Origin: Roseibium suaedae
Lineage (GTDB): Bacteria; Pseudomonadota; Alphaproteobacteria; Rhizobiales; Stappiaceae
Assembly: GCF_900142725.1 (NCBI RefSeq)
Contig: NZ_FRBW01000002.1
Span: 1,268,710 to 1,332,709 of the forward strand
DNA length: 64,000 nucleotides
Direction of reading: 5' to 3'
Shown in pieces: positions 8,645-17,663 of this stretch. The first letter of the stretch is position 1, and each line of letters opens with the position of its first letter. A program made the position numbers and the translations under genes. The notes beneath the pieces were generated by a model, which made no database searches, had not been told where the DNA came from, and worked only from the letters and a program-made list of their open reading frames with translations.

Positions 8645-9529
8645 ATGGCCCGGAATGTACCGATGTTAACCGCCGGGGAAGGTGGCCTGAGCCGCTACCT
8701 CGACGAGATTCGCAAGTTTCCCATGCTCCAGCCGCAGGAAGAGTACATGCTCGCCAAGCGGTACAAGGAGCACGACGATCCAGAAGCTGCTGAACGGCTG
8801 GTGAACTCGCATCTGCGCCTTGTGGCGAAGATTGCCATGGGTTACCGCGGTTACGGCCTGCCTCTGGGTGAAGTCGTTTCCGAAGGCAATGTCGGCCTGA
8901 TGCAGGCCGTGAAGCGGTTCGAGCCGGATAAAGGCTTCCGCCTTGCGACCTACGCCATGTGGTGGATCAAGGCCGCAATCCAGGAATATATCCTGCGCTC
9001 CTGGTCGCTGGTGAAGATGGGCACGACAGCCAACCAGAAGCGTCTGTTCTTCAACCTGCGCCGCCTCAAGGGCAAGATCCAGGCTCTGGATGAAGGTGAT
9101 CTGAAGCCCGATCAGGTTCAGGAAATCGCCACCAAGCTCGGCGTGAGCGAGGAAGAGGTGATCTCCATGAACCGGCGTCTGGGCGGCGATGCCAGCCTTA
9201 ACGCCCCGGTTCGCGCGGAAGCCGATTCCGGTGAATGGCAGGACTGGCTGGTGGATGATTCCGATAGCCAGGAAACCATCCTCGCCAATCAGGAAGAGCT
9301 GGATGTGCGCCGCCGCATGCTGAGCGACGCCATGGACGTTCTGAATGACCGCGAGCGCCGGATCTTCGAGGCTCGCCGCCTGTCGGAGGACCCGATCACT
9401 CTGGAAGATCTGTCCGACGAATTCGGCGTCAGCCGGGAACGCGTCCGCCAGATTGAAGTCCGGGCCTTTGAAAAGGTCCAGAAGGCCGTTCAGAGCAGCG
9501 CCAAGGAATTCGAGCGCCCTCACGCCTGA
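8645..9529 (+). CDS. rpoH: Heat-shock sigma factor RpoH (sigma-32)
   Basis: A 294-aa sigma-70-family factor that directs RNA polymerase to heat-shock promoters. Region 2 contains HLRLVAKIAMGYRGYG, LISEGN-like VVSEGNVGLMQAVKRFEP and FRLATYAMWWIKAAIQEYIL. The RpoH box QKRLFFNLR at about residue 132 separates it from RpoD. Region 4 ends with the helix-turn-helix LEDLSDEFGVSRERVRQIE. Alphaproteobacteria often have two rpoH genes; which paralogue this is cannot be decided here. It has a clear Shine-Dalgarno and is followed by a strong intrinsic terminator, so it is monocistronic. Confidence 0.96.
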   Translation: MARNVPMLTAGEGGLSRYLDEIRKFPMLQPQEEYMLAKRYKEHDDPEAAERLVNSHLRLVAKIAMGYRGYGLPLGEVVSEGNVGLMQAVKRFEPDKGFRLATYAMWWIKAAIQEYILRSWSLVKMGTTANQKRLFFNLRRLKGKIQALDEGDLKPDQVQEIATKLGVSEEEVISMNRRLGGDASLNAPVRAEADSGEWQDWLVDDSDSQETILANQEELDVRRRMLSDAMDVLNDRERRIFEARRLSEDPITLEDLSDEFGVSRERVRQIEVRAFEKVQKAVQSSAKEFERPHA

Positions 9530-9554
9530 CCAGCGAACGGACGAACATATTGGG

Positions 9555-9583
9555 AAAGCCGGGCCGATGTGCCCGGCTTTTTT
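9555..9583 (+). terminator. Intrinsic terminator of rpoH
   Basis: A 10-bp stem AAAGCCGGGC / GCCCGGCTTT with 6-nt loop, running straight into a T-tract, 25 nt after the rpoH stop. Confidence 0.93.
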
Positions 9584-9692
9584 GTCTCTGGCCCTTGTCT
9601 GCCATCCCTATCCAGCCCTGTTTCTCCCGGCTTGTTCGCAGCAAGGGAACCGCCTAACCTGAGGCCATTGTTGCGCCGGAGCGGGGAGCGGA

Positions 9693-11990
9693 ATGCGGGG
9701 GCTTTTCAAATTCATGCTGGGCAAGCGGATGCTTGTCGCCTGGGTCGCTGTCCTGACCTTGGTCGCGGCTACTTTCGTGCGCGTTTCCGACCCGCCCTTC
9801 CTGACTGCCGTCCGTGAACTGACCTTCGATTCCTATCAGCAGCTTTTCCCGCGCGAATATCAGCCGGCCCCCGTACGGATCGTCGACATCGACGAGGCTT
9901 CACTGAAGCAATACGGACAATGGCCCTGGCCGCGCACCCGCCTTGCCGAGCTGACCCGCGCGCTCAACGAGATGGGCGCCGCCGTCATTGCCTATGACAT
10001 CGTCTTTGCTGAGCCGGACCGGACATCTCCTGGTCTGGTTCTGCAAAATCTCACGGCAGATAATCTGACTGACCTGGACAGCTTCAAGTCGGAACTGGCC
10101 AAACTTCCCGACCATGACGTCGTCTTTGCACAATCGCTGGAAGAGGCGCCTTCCGTCGTCGCCTTTGCGGTGCTGACCCACACGGGCGGGCGTCTGCCCA
10201 TGTCCCGCGCGGGCTTTGCATTCGGCGGCGAGAACCCGGCCGGCTTCCTCACTCCCTTCCCCTCCACCCTGCCAAGCCTCGACATGTTCCAGACCGCAGC
10301 CAGCGGCTCGGGCGGGATATCCCTGTCTGAAGATGAAAAAGGCGGGATCGTCCGCCGTGCGCCTCTCATCTTCACGGACGGCACGAAGCTCTATCCGAGC
10401 CTCGGGGTGGAGGCCCTGCGGGTCGCGCAAGGCGCAAGCGGGGTTCTGGTGAAGTCAACCGGTGCCAGCGGAGAGGCCGCCACGGGAAACTCTGCCGTCA
10501 CAGAACTGAAGATCGGCAGCTTCGTGGTCCCGACCACCGCCAAGGGCGAAGTCTGGGTGCACTACGATACCGACCGGAAAGACCGCTATGTCTCGGTCCT
10601 TGACGTGCTGGATGAAACCAAACGCGACCTGATCACCCCCTTGATCGAAGGCCAGATCGTCTTTGTCGGCACCTCTGCTGCCGGGCTTCTCGACCTAAGA
10701 ACAACGCCGCTAGGCGAAGTGGTCCCAGGGGTGTCCGTTCACGCCCAGATGATCGAGCAGATCCTGTCGGAAGATTTCCTGACCCGGCCGGACTGGGCAG
10801 ATGGCGCAGAAGCCCTGGCAACGCTCGCCATCGGTCTCATCATGATCCTTGCTCTACCGGCCGTCGGCAGCATCGGCACCGCGCTCATGGGCGCACTCAT
10901 CGCCGCCAGCCTGGCGGGTGGCTCGCTCATGGCCTACCTGCAAAACGGGCTGCTCTTCGACCCGGTCTACCCTTCCCTCGCCGTGTTGCTTGTCTTTGTT
11001 GCGGAAACAACCCTGCTCTACATCATGACCGAGCGGGAAAAGCGGTTTGTCCGTCAGGCCTTCGGACAATATCTCTCGCCCCATCTGGTCAATCAGCTTG
11101 AGGAGGCGCCGGAACAGCTGGTTCTGGGCGGGGAAATGCGCGACATGACCATCCTGTTCATGGATGTGCGCGGCTTCACGCCCATTTCCGAGCAGCTGAC
11201 CCCGACCGAGCTGGTCAGCTTCCTCAACACGCTTCTCTCACCGCTTTCCGACATCATCCAGCACGAGGAAGGCACGATCGACAAATATATCGGCGACAGC
11301 ATCATGGCCTTCTGGAATGCACCGCTGGCCATCAACGCCCATGCCAGCCACGCCTGCCGCGCGGCGCTGGACATGCTGAAAAAGGTCGATGAGCTGAACG
11401 ATCAAGACGCCTTCGGCTTCAAGGCTCACGGCCTAAAAACCCAGTCCGTTCACATCGGCATCGGTCTCAACACCGGTGAGGCCTGCGTCGGCAACATGGG
11501 CTCCAGCCGCCGCTTCAACTATTCCGTCATTGGCGATGCGGTGAACATTTCCTCGCGGATCGAGTCGAGCTGCAAGGCAGTCGGCGCGGAACTCCTGGTC
11601 TCGGACGCAACCCGGCGGGCAGCACCCGAGTTTGCCTATCTGGAGGCGGGGGAAATCCCGCTCAAGGGCAAGTCCGAACCGGTCCGGCTTTATGCACTGG
11701 TGGGGGATGAGAGCTTCCGGCACACGGAAGGCTTCCGTCTGCTCTCCAAGTCCCACGCGGCCATGGTCAGTGACATGCGGGATGGCAACGCAGCAGGCGC
11801 CGCTCTTCATCTTGAAGCTTGCCGGAAGGCTGCAAGCGAACGGCAAAGCCCTTTCTATGACGTCTTCACCGCTGCCATTGCCGATCTGGCTGACCGCCAG
11901 GCAGCCTCAGGGGGAGTGCCCGAGGAAGGGCATCTTCCTCTCGGGGCGGCAGAACAGGAACCCGCCACCCCGATGATCGAGCAGACTTAG
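9693..11990 (+). CDS. CHASE2-domain class III adenylate/guanylate cyclase
   Basis: A 765-aa membrane-bound cyclase making cAMP (or cGMP) in response to an extracytoplasmic signal. TM1 lies at about residues 13-29. The CHASE2 sensory domain covers about 35-350 (RIVDIDEASLKQYGQWPWPR). Three transmembrane helices follow at about 370-440, then the catalytic domain from about 480 to 660. Metal-binding Asp are in LFMDVRGF and in YIGDSIMAFW. The transition-state Asn and Arg are in GDAVNISSRIE, and Lys in TIDKYIGD is the likely purine-specifying residue. All catalytic positions appear intact. It may be cotranscribed with nothing: its stop codon overlaps that of convergent thiY. Confidence 0.92.
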   Translation: MRGLFKFMLGKRMLVAWVAVLTLVAATFVRVSDPPFLTAVRELTFDSYQQLFPREYQPAPVRIVDIDEASLKQYGQWPWPRTRLAELTRALNEMGAAVIAYDIVFAEPDRTSPGLVLQNLTADNLTDLDSFKSELAKLPDHDVVFAQSLEEAPSVVAFAVLTHTGGRLPMSRAGFAFGGENPAGFLTPFPSTLPSLDMFQTAASGSGGISLSEDEKGGIVRRAPLIFTDGTKLYPSLGVEALRVAQGASGVLVKSTGASGEAATGNSAVTELKIGSFVVPTTAKGEVWVHYDTDRKDRYVSVLDVLDETKRDLITPLIEGQIVFVGTSAAGLLDLRTTPLGEVVPGVSVHAQMIEQILSEDFLTRPDWADGAEALATLAIGLIMILALPAVGSIGTALMGALIAASLAGGSLMAYLQNGLLFDPVYPSLAVLLVFVAETTLLYIMTEREKRFVRQAFGQYLSPHLVNQLEEAPEQLVLGGEMRDMTILFMDVRGFTPISEQLTPTELVSFLNTLLSPLSDIIQHEEGTIDKYIGDSIMAFWNAPLAINAHASHACRAALDMLKKVDELNDQDAFGFKAHGLKTQSVHIGIGLNTGEACVGNMGSSRRFNYSVIGDAVNISSRIESSCKAVGAELLVSDATRRAAPEFAYLEAGEIPLKGKSEPVRLYALVGDESFRHTEGFRLLSKSHAAMVSDMRDGNAAGAALHLEACRKAASERQSPFYDVFTAAIADLADRQAASGGVPEEGHLPLGAAEQEPATPMIEQT

Positions 11991-12925
11991 CGGATCTCGA
12001 CTGCATAGTCAGAGACTGGAACGGCCTTCTTGATCAGCCCGCTTTCCAGCATGAAGTCCGCAAAGCGCTGATAACGGCCTTCATCCAGAGCCGCAGGGCG
12101 CTTTGCAAAACGCGGCAGCGTGTCGGCCCAGGCCTTGCGGTTCAGCTCGTCATTGAGGTTCGGATAGGCCTCGACAAAGGCGTTCCAGGCCTCTTCTGGA
12201 TGGTTGGTCAGGTAGATGGTCGCGTTTTCAACCGCCGCCAGGAACTTCGCATAGCGGGGATCGCCGGTCTTGTCCTTGTGCACCACATAGACCAGCTCGT
12301 CATAGGGCGGAACGCCATGCTCTTCCGGGAAGAAAGCTCTTCCCTTCTTGCCCTCAATCTCGATCTGGGTCAGCTCGAAGTTACGGTAGCCCCCGATCAC
12401 ACCGTCAACCTGACCGGTCATCAGCGCTGGCGACAAGGCGAAGTTGACGTTGATCAGCTCCACATCATTCATCGTCAGACCGACAGACTTGAGCATCTGG
12501 CCAAGCATGGCGTCTTCAAAGCCGGAAACGGAAAAGCCGATCTTCTTGCCCTTGATGTCCTTCAGCTCCTTGATCGGCCCGTCTTCCAGAACGATCAGCG
12601 TGTTCAGCGGCGTGGAGACCAGGGTGCCGATGCTTTTCAGCGGCATGTTTTCCTCGATCTGCGCATGCAGCGTCGGCTGATAGGAGATGGCGATATCCCC
12701 CTGCCCCGCAGCCACCAGCTTGGGCGGCATTGCCGGATCTGCAGGCTCGATGATTTCCACATCGAGGCCTTCAGCTGCGAAGAAGCCCTTCGTCTGTGCG
12801 GTAATGATCGGCGCATGGTCCGGGTTGGTGAACCAGTCGAGCAGGACGGTCAGCTTATCGGCTGCCTGTACCGGCGTTGCGGCAAGAACCGCCGCAGTTG
12901 CCATGCATCTGATCAGGTTTTTCAT
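11987..12925 (-). CDS. thiY: Thiamine-precursor ABC transporter substrate-binding protein (ThiY type)
   Basis: A 312-aa periplasmic binding protein of the NMT1/THI5-like family. It has a signal peptide (about 1-21, ends PVQAA) and the ThiY hallmark LLDWFTNPDHAPI at the start of the mature protein. Family members bind formyl-aminopyrimidine precursors of thiamine. The ATG at 12925 is chosen because GGAGG lies 5 nt upstream; a TTG four codons earlier would overlap it. It is the second gene of a TPP-riboswitch operon behind the permease gene (37-nt gap). Substrate assignment rests on family plus riboswitch. Confidence 0.88.
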   Translation of the reverse strand: MKNLIRCMATAAVLAATPVQAADKLTVLLDWFTNPDHAPIITAQTKGFFAAEGLDVEIIEPADPAMPPKLVAAGQGDIAISYQPTLHAQIEENMPLKSIGTLVSTPLNTLIVLEDGPIKELKDIKGKKIGFSVSGFEDAMLGQMLKSVGLTMNDVELINVNFALSPALMTGQVDGVIGGYRNFELTQIEIEGKKGRAFFPEEHGVPPYDELVYVVHKDKTGDPRYAKFLAAVENATIYLTNHPEEAWNAFVEAYPNLNDELNRKAWADTLPRFAKRPAALDEGRYQRFADFMLESGLIKKAVPVSDYAVEIR

Positions 12926-12962
12926 GAATTCCTCCAAGATTTCAGGATGAAGCGCTGGCAGG

Positions 12963-13718
12963 TCAGTCTTCCGGCTGCCAGGGAACGAGAGCGCGGGTCA
13001 GGTGGTCGACGGCGAAACGCAGCGTCAGCACCATAAGCGCGAGCAGGATCAGGGCAGCGAACATGACATCGGTCTGCATGCGGGCGTTGCTCTGAAGCAT
13101 GATGAAGGCAAGTCCGCCCTTGGCTCCCACCCATTCGCCAACAATGGCGCCAATGGGCGCGAAAACGGCAGCAATCCGGATACCGGATGCCAGGGCAGGC
13201 AAACCCGAGGGGATGCGGAAATAGAGAAGTTCCTTGAAACGGGACAGGCGGTAGAGCCGGGCTAAGTCCACAAGTCCGGCATCAGCGCGGCGCAGACCGT
13301 CATAGAAGGAGGATGTGACCGCGAAGAAGATCACCAGAACCGCCATCACGATCTTGGAGGCGAGGCCAAACCCCAGCCACAGAACCAGAATGGGAGCGAT
13401 CGCGAAGACCGGCAGAGCCTGGGTGACCAGCACAACAGGCAGCACCGCCCGCCGGGTGACCGGCGACAACCACATGGCGATTGCCAGCAGCGCTCCTGCT
13501 CCAACACCGAAGACAAAACCGAAGAGCGTTTCATAGGCCGTGATTGCGGCATGCTCCATCAGGAACCCTGCGCGCGCGGCAAAGGCCTCGGCCACACTGA
13601 GTGGGCTGGGCAACATGAAGGTCGGGATTTCGAACAAGCGGACGAGCCCTGCCCAAAGCAGCAGGAACACGCTGAGCCCGAGGACCAGCCGGAAAGACGA
13701 GAGAAGAACAGCCTTCAT
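12963..13718 (-). CDS. thiX: Thiamine-precursor ABC transporter permease (ThiX type)
   Basis: A 251-aa inner-membrane permease of the BPD/SsuC-like family with about six transmembrane helices. The conserved EAA-like loop lies in GLVDLARLYRLSRFKELLYFRIPSGLPALASGIR. It would form the channel for the ThiY ligand. The ATG at 13718 is preceded by a strong GGGGAGGGG Shine-Dalgarno. It is the first gene after the TPP riboswitch and its terminator. No ATPase subunit (ThiZ) gene lies next to it, so the energising subunit must be encoded elsewhere or shared. Confidence 0.88.
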   Translation of the reverse strand: MKAVLLSSFRLVLGLSVFLLLWAGLVRLFEIPTFMLPSPLSVAEAFAARAGFLMEHAAITAYETLFGFVFGVGAGALLAIAMWLSPVTRRAVLPVVLVTQALPVFAIAPILVLWLGFGLASKIVMAVLVIFFAVTSSFYDGLRRADAGLVDLARLYRLSRFKELLYFRIPSGLPALASGIRIAAVFAPIGAIVGEWVGAKGGLAFIMLQSNARMQTDVMFAALILLALMVLTLRFAVDHLTRALVPWQPED

Positions 13719-13777
13719 GGACACCCCTCCCCGAACACAGGAGAAAGGCCATCGCGGCACGCGATGAAGGACATATC

Positions 13778-13799
13778 AAAAAAGCGCCACGAACGGCGC
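13778..13799 (-). terminator. Intrinsic terminator in the thiXY leader (riboswitch expression platform)
   Basis: Read on the minus strand: GCGCC-GTTCGT-GGCGC followed at once by six T. It lies between the TPP aptamer and the thiX start, so TPP binding is expected to favour this hairpin and stop transcription. A second small hairpin (13750-13766, 7-bp stem) sits between it and the thiX Shine-Dalgarno. Confidence 0.75.
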
Positions 13800-13878
13800 G
13801 AGGCATAACGCAAAGCAGGATCTCCCGTCTTCGGACAAGCCGAATGCGACACTGGAGATCCGGGATATGGCTAAAGGC

Positions 13879-13978
13879 TTCCGTCCCTTCGCCGGCATGA
13901 CCCGGATCAGGTTCTAAGGGTTCGGCGCAAAGCCATCTCAGTTCCGGTTCACGGAACACCCCTCGGACCGAGACGGAA
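13879..13978 (-). promoter_or_regulatory. TPP (THI-box) riboswitch aptamer
   Basis: On the minus strand the conserved THI-box blocks appear in order: P1 arm TTCCGTC, GAGGGGTG, ACTGAGATGG, the ACCCTTAGAACCTGATC block, GGGTCATGCCGGCGAAGGGA, and the closing P1 arm GACGGAA. The two 7-nt P1 arms are perfectly complementary. The aptamer binds thiamine pyrophosphate and here governs thiX-thiY. Confidence 0.96.
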
Positions 13979-14038
13979 CATGCATTGCCTTCGGTTAAAA
14001 GGCAAGCCTGTTCCGTAAAAAGAAGAAATGGCTAAAGA

Positions 14039-15757
14039 TCAGCCGGCCTGCCAGGAGGTGACAGCCTGTTCGACTGCCGCTGTTCCTGCGCCGCCCTTTT
14101 CAAGGGTCAGGATGCCGCGCTTGCCATTTTCAAACAGCATCGGGATATCGATCCAGCCGCGCTCGCGCAGCAGACCCATGTTGCGTTCCCGCTCGCTGCT
14201 CAGGCTGGAAAGTGCAATCCAGAAGTAACCGGGAGACACTTTCACCGAAGCCCCGATCAGACCATCTCCCCGGGCTTCTTCCGTCGGCTTCATGACCAGG
14301 CCGGGAACGCTGACGATCTCGCCTGCAGCAAAATCCTCCGGGAAGTCGAACTTGATTTCCACCAGATGGCTTGCCGGCAGGGACGGATCATCATTCGGCT
14401 TGATCTTCAGCGACACGGAGACATTGCGCTCCGGGATCTGAATATCGGCGGACAGCACATTGTGCTTCTTGCCTTCAAGATCCGTCTCTTCATTCAGCGC
14501 CCAGGTAACCTCGCCCTGAGACGCGGTACCTGCCCCATTTGCCTCATCGCCTTCCTCATAAAGGATAGAGCGCTGGGTTCCGGCGGTCACGGCACCTGAA
14601 TCGGACTGAGGCGTCACAGAAGCAATGCCCGAATTCTCATTGACGATCGCAGGGGTCTCAAGCGGCGCATCCGTCGACGGGGACGACGGCTGAGAAGACA
14701 CACCCGTTTCCTGCGGCGTGATCAGCGTGGTCGTGACCGAACGGGCATCAGGGGCTGCAGCGGGTTCGCCGCTGTCATCCAGAAGCCGGTCTTCGATCTT
14801 GCCATTTTCCGGCGTTGCGGCCGGAGCCTCTGCCGTGCCCGTCGCCGGTGTCTCCGGCTGGGTGTCTGGCGGCGGGGTCGGATCGGACGCAGGCGTGTTC
14901 ACTGCCACTTCCGGAGCACTGTCATCCCCCGAAGACAGGAAGACAACCGCACCGGCGATGACCAGCACAAGCACGGCGACAAGAGCCAGCGGCAGGATCG
15001 GGAATCCGGAGGACCCGGACTTCTTTCTCGGTGCGCCAGAAGCAGGCTTGCGCTTGCCGCGGCGCTGTCCATCAGACTTGCTCTTCTGGGGTGCAGAGAC
15101 GACAGCCTCGGGAGAGGCGCTCAGGTCATCTGCGGAGGCGTCGTCATCCCCGTAGCCATAGTCATCTTCCGGCTGCGGCTCAGGCTTGCTGGACCCGAAG
15201 ACAGGTTCCTGACGCGGCTGGGAAACCGAGGGAGCCGACGCACTCATGGCGTCCTTGGTCGACTGAACCGCCTTGTGAGAGGCTTCACCAAGCTGGGAGG
15301 CCTGATCGACTGCCGACTTGAGCGGAGAGGCTGGCGCCACAGGAGCCTGGACAGACGATTGGACCGGCGACTGAACGGGTACCTGCACCGGAGGTTGAAC
15401 CGACGGGGCGGCCTGCTGCAGACTGGGTTCTGCTTCCACGCGGGGCGCAGCAGGCTGCGGTGCCGGCGGCTCCTGACGGGTCAGAACCGGCGCAGCCGTC
15501 GAAGGCGCAGGGGCTTTTGCGGCAGCCTGGCCCAGTCCGAGACTTTCACGGGCGGCCTCGGCCTCAACCTTGCGGATAGCCTCTTCAAGCCGCAGCTGTT
15601 CCGCCGTGATTTCGGACGGCGAGAGTGGCGGTTCATAGGCCTTGAGCTGATTGACGATGGCGTTTCGTGCGCGGCTGTAAACACTTCGGCGCGCAGCGCC
15701 ATTGTTTTCAGGAAGCGACGAAATCGTTCTTTTCAAAATCGAGTAATAGTCAGCCAT
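14039..15757 (-). CDS. Large Pro/Ala-rich single-pass membrane protein, unknown
   Basis: A 572-aa protein. The N-terminal 80 residues are helical and charged (SILKRTISSLPENN, SVYSRARNAIVNQL). A low-complexity Pro/Gln/Ala/Ser linker runs to about residue 250. One transmembrane helix lies near 250-272 (LPLALVAVLVLVIAGAVVFL). Another disordered stretch is followed by a folded C-terminal domain (about 410-572; VTWALNEETDL, LPASHLVEIKFDFPEDF, WIDIPMLFENGKRGILTLEKG). The C-terminal domain is conserved in Hyphomicrobiales hypothetical proteins found beside purA, as here. It has a cytoplasmic N-terminus and a probable periplasmic globular domain. Function unknown. Confidence 0.72.
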   Translation of the reverse strand: MADYYSILKRTISSLPENNGAARRSVYSRARNAIVNQLKAYEPPLSPSEITAEQLRLEEAIRKVEAEAARESLGLGQAAAKAPAPSTAAPVLTRQEPPAPQPAAPRVEAEPSLQQAAPSVQPPVQVPVQSPVQSSVQAPVAPASPLKSAVDQASQLGEASHKAVQSTKDAMSASAPSVSQPRQEPVFGSSKPEPQPEDDYGYGDDDASADDLSASPEAVVSAPQKSKSDGQRRGKRKPASGAPRKKSGSSGFPILPLALVAVLVLVIAGAVVFLSSGDDSAPEVAVNTPASDPTPPPDTQPETPATGTAEAPAATPENGKIEDRLLDDSGEPAAAPDARSVTTTLITPQETGVSSQPSSPSTDAPLETPAIVNENSGIASVTPQSDSGAVTAGTQRSILYEEGDEANGAGTASQGEVTWALNEETDLEGKKHNVLSADIQIPERNVSVSLKIKPNDDPSLPASHLVEIKFDFPEDFAAGEIVSVPGLVMKPTEEARGDGLIGASVKVSPGYFWIALSSLSSERERNMGLLRERGWIDIPMLFENGKRGILTLEKGGAGTAAVEQAVTSWQAG

Positions 15758-15943
15758 CGTCCCGCCTGTCGGCCGCTTGCCAATAGTTTCCCGGTCTTAT
15801 CAATGAAGGCTTATACCATGTTGCATTCAGAGCGAAGCCCTGTTGTCACTCATGTCATTGAGTTTAGGGCAGGCTAACGTTGAATTCAGCCATTCCTGCG
15901 GCAGGGGTCTGGCCAATGGGTGGCTAAGCTTCAGTCCGGATAT

Positions 15944-15986
15944 GAAAATAGCGCCGGCGGCTTCCAGAGAAAGAGCCGCCGGCGCC
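15944..15986 (-). terminator. Intrinsic terminator of purA
   Basis: Minus-strand hairpin with an 11-bp GC-rich stem (GCGCCGGCGGC / GCCGCCGGCGC) and a 13-nt loop, followed by TATTTTC, 31 nt after the purA stop. Confidence 0.8.
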
Positions 15987-16016
15987 ATGTTTTAAAAGCA
16001 GGCAAACCCTAGGATA

Positions 16017-17306
16017 TCAGTCCTGGAAAGGGTTCTGCATCAAAATCGTGTCTTCACGCTCGGGGCTGGTGGACAGCAGCGCGACCGGCGCACCGATCAG
16101 CTCTTCCACATAGCGCACGTATTTGATGGCCTGAGCCGGAAGATCCGCCCAGCTGCGTGCGCCTTCTGTGGATTCTTTCCAGCCCGGCAGGGTTTCGTAG
16201 ATCGGAACAGCCCGTTCCTGAGCTGCCTGGGAAGCCGGCAGATAGTCGATTCGCTGACCATCCAGCTCATAGGCAACGCAGATTTTGATCTCGTCGAGAC
16301 CGTCCAGAACGTCCAGCTTGGTCAGCGCGATGCCGGTGATGCCGGAGGTGCAGACCGTCTGGCGGACCAGAACAGCATCGAACCAGCCACAGCGGCGCTT
16401 GCGCCCAGTGACCGTGCCGAACTCATGACCACGGGTGCCGAGGAAGTCGCCGATCTCATTCTGCTGTTCGGTCGGGAACGGACCTTCGCCCACGCGCGTG
16501 GTGTAGGCCTTGGTGATGCCGAGAACATAGTCGATCGAGCCCGGCCCGAGGCCGGAACCGGCAGCTGCCTGACCGGCAACAGTGTTGGACGAGGTCACGA
16601 ACGGATAGGTGCCGTGATCGATGTCCAGCAGTGCGCCCTGCGCGCCTTCGAACAGGATGCGCTTGCCAGCCTTGCGCTCGCCATCCAGCAGCCGCCAGAC
16701 ACTATCCATATACGGCAGGACCTTGTCGGCAACGCTTGCCAGTTCGTCATAGATCGCCTGTGCGGAGATCTCGTCCTGGCCAAGGCCCTTGCGCAGAGCA
16801 TTGTGGTGGGTCAGCAGGCGGTCGATCTTGGCCGGAAGTGCATTGAGATCAGCCAGATCCATCAGACGGATGGCGCGGCGGCCAACCTTGTCTTCATAGG
16901 CAGGGCCAATGCCGCGCTTGGTGGTGCCGATGCGGGTACCGCTGTTCGAATTCTCGCGCAGCGCATCCAGTTCCTGGTGCAGGGAGAGGATCAGCGTGAC
17001 GTTCTCGGCAATGCGCAGGCTTTCCGGAGTAACCGTAATGCCCTGAGCCGCCAGGCGCTCGACTTCAGCCACGAAAGCATGGGGATCAAGCACGACGCCG
17101 TTGCCGACCACAGACAGCTTGCCACGGACAACACCGGACGGGAGCAGGGACAGCTTGTAGCTGACGCCATCGATCACCAGCGTATGGCCAGCGTTGTGAC
17201 CGCCCTGGAAGCGGACGATGACATCGGCCTGTTCGGACAACCAGTCGACGATCTTGCCCTTGCCTTCATCACCCCACTGCGATCCGACGACAACCACATT
17301 GGCCAT
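16017..17306 (-). CDS. purA: Adenylosuccinate synthetase
   Basis: A 429-aa enzyme joining IMP and aspartate with GTP hydrolysis, the first committed step to AMP. The N-terminal [16 protein letters not shown] holds the catalytic Asp and GTP P-loop. GGHNAGHT with the catalytic His, [21 protein letters not shown] and [10 protein letters not shown] are all present. The length is typical. The ATG at 17306 starts the conserved [10 protein letters not shown]; longer open reading upstream has no family similarity. It is a single gene with its own terminator. Confidence 0.98.
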   Translation of the reverse strand: MANVVVVGSQWGDEGKGKIVDWLSEQADVIVRFQGGHNAGHTLVIDGVSYKLSLLPSGVVRGKLSVVGNGVVLDPHAFVAEVERLAAQGITVTPESLRIAENVTLILSLHQELDALRENSNSGTRIGTTKRGIGPAYEDKVGRRAIRLMDLADLNALPAKIDRLLTHHNALRKGLGQDEISAQAIYDELASVADKVLPYMDSVWRLLDGERKAGKRILFEGAQGALLDIDHGTYPFVTSSNTVAGQAAAGSGLGPGSIDYVLGITKAYTTRVGEGPFPTEQQNEIGDFLGTRGHEFGTVTGRKRRCGWFDAVLVRQTVCTSGITGIALTKLDVLDGLDEIKICVAYELDGQRIDYLPASQAAQERAVPIYETLPGWKESTEGARSWADLPAQAIKYVRYVEELIGAPVALLSTSPEREDTILMQNPFQD

Positions 17307-17663
17307 GGATTTCCTGCCCTCCTGAACGGCAACACCGGCACATCTGACAGCCGGTCTAAACGCGAAGAACCCCGGACGTTCCGCCCGGGGCAAACGCGGC
17401 GGACTATAGACATTTGCTCCGCTGATGGCGACCCCTTGAAGACGCTTTTCTTGCCCCCAAACGGCCAATTCTCCAGTCCCATCTGCAGTTTCAACAGGGG
17501 GACCCGCCTTCGCCTGTTCTTTCCCGGCTAGGCAATCCGCCGACAAACAAGATCGAAACCGGTTTCAGGCCGGAGCCTCCTCGCAAATCGGGTGTTTCAC
17601 TTGGCCGCAAGGCTGCTAGAAAATTGGTCCCTTCCACCGGCATTCTTCAAGGCGAGATCGATC

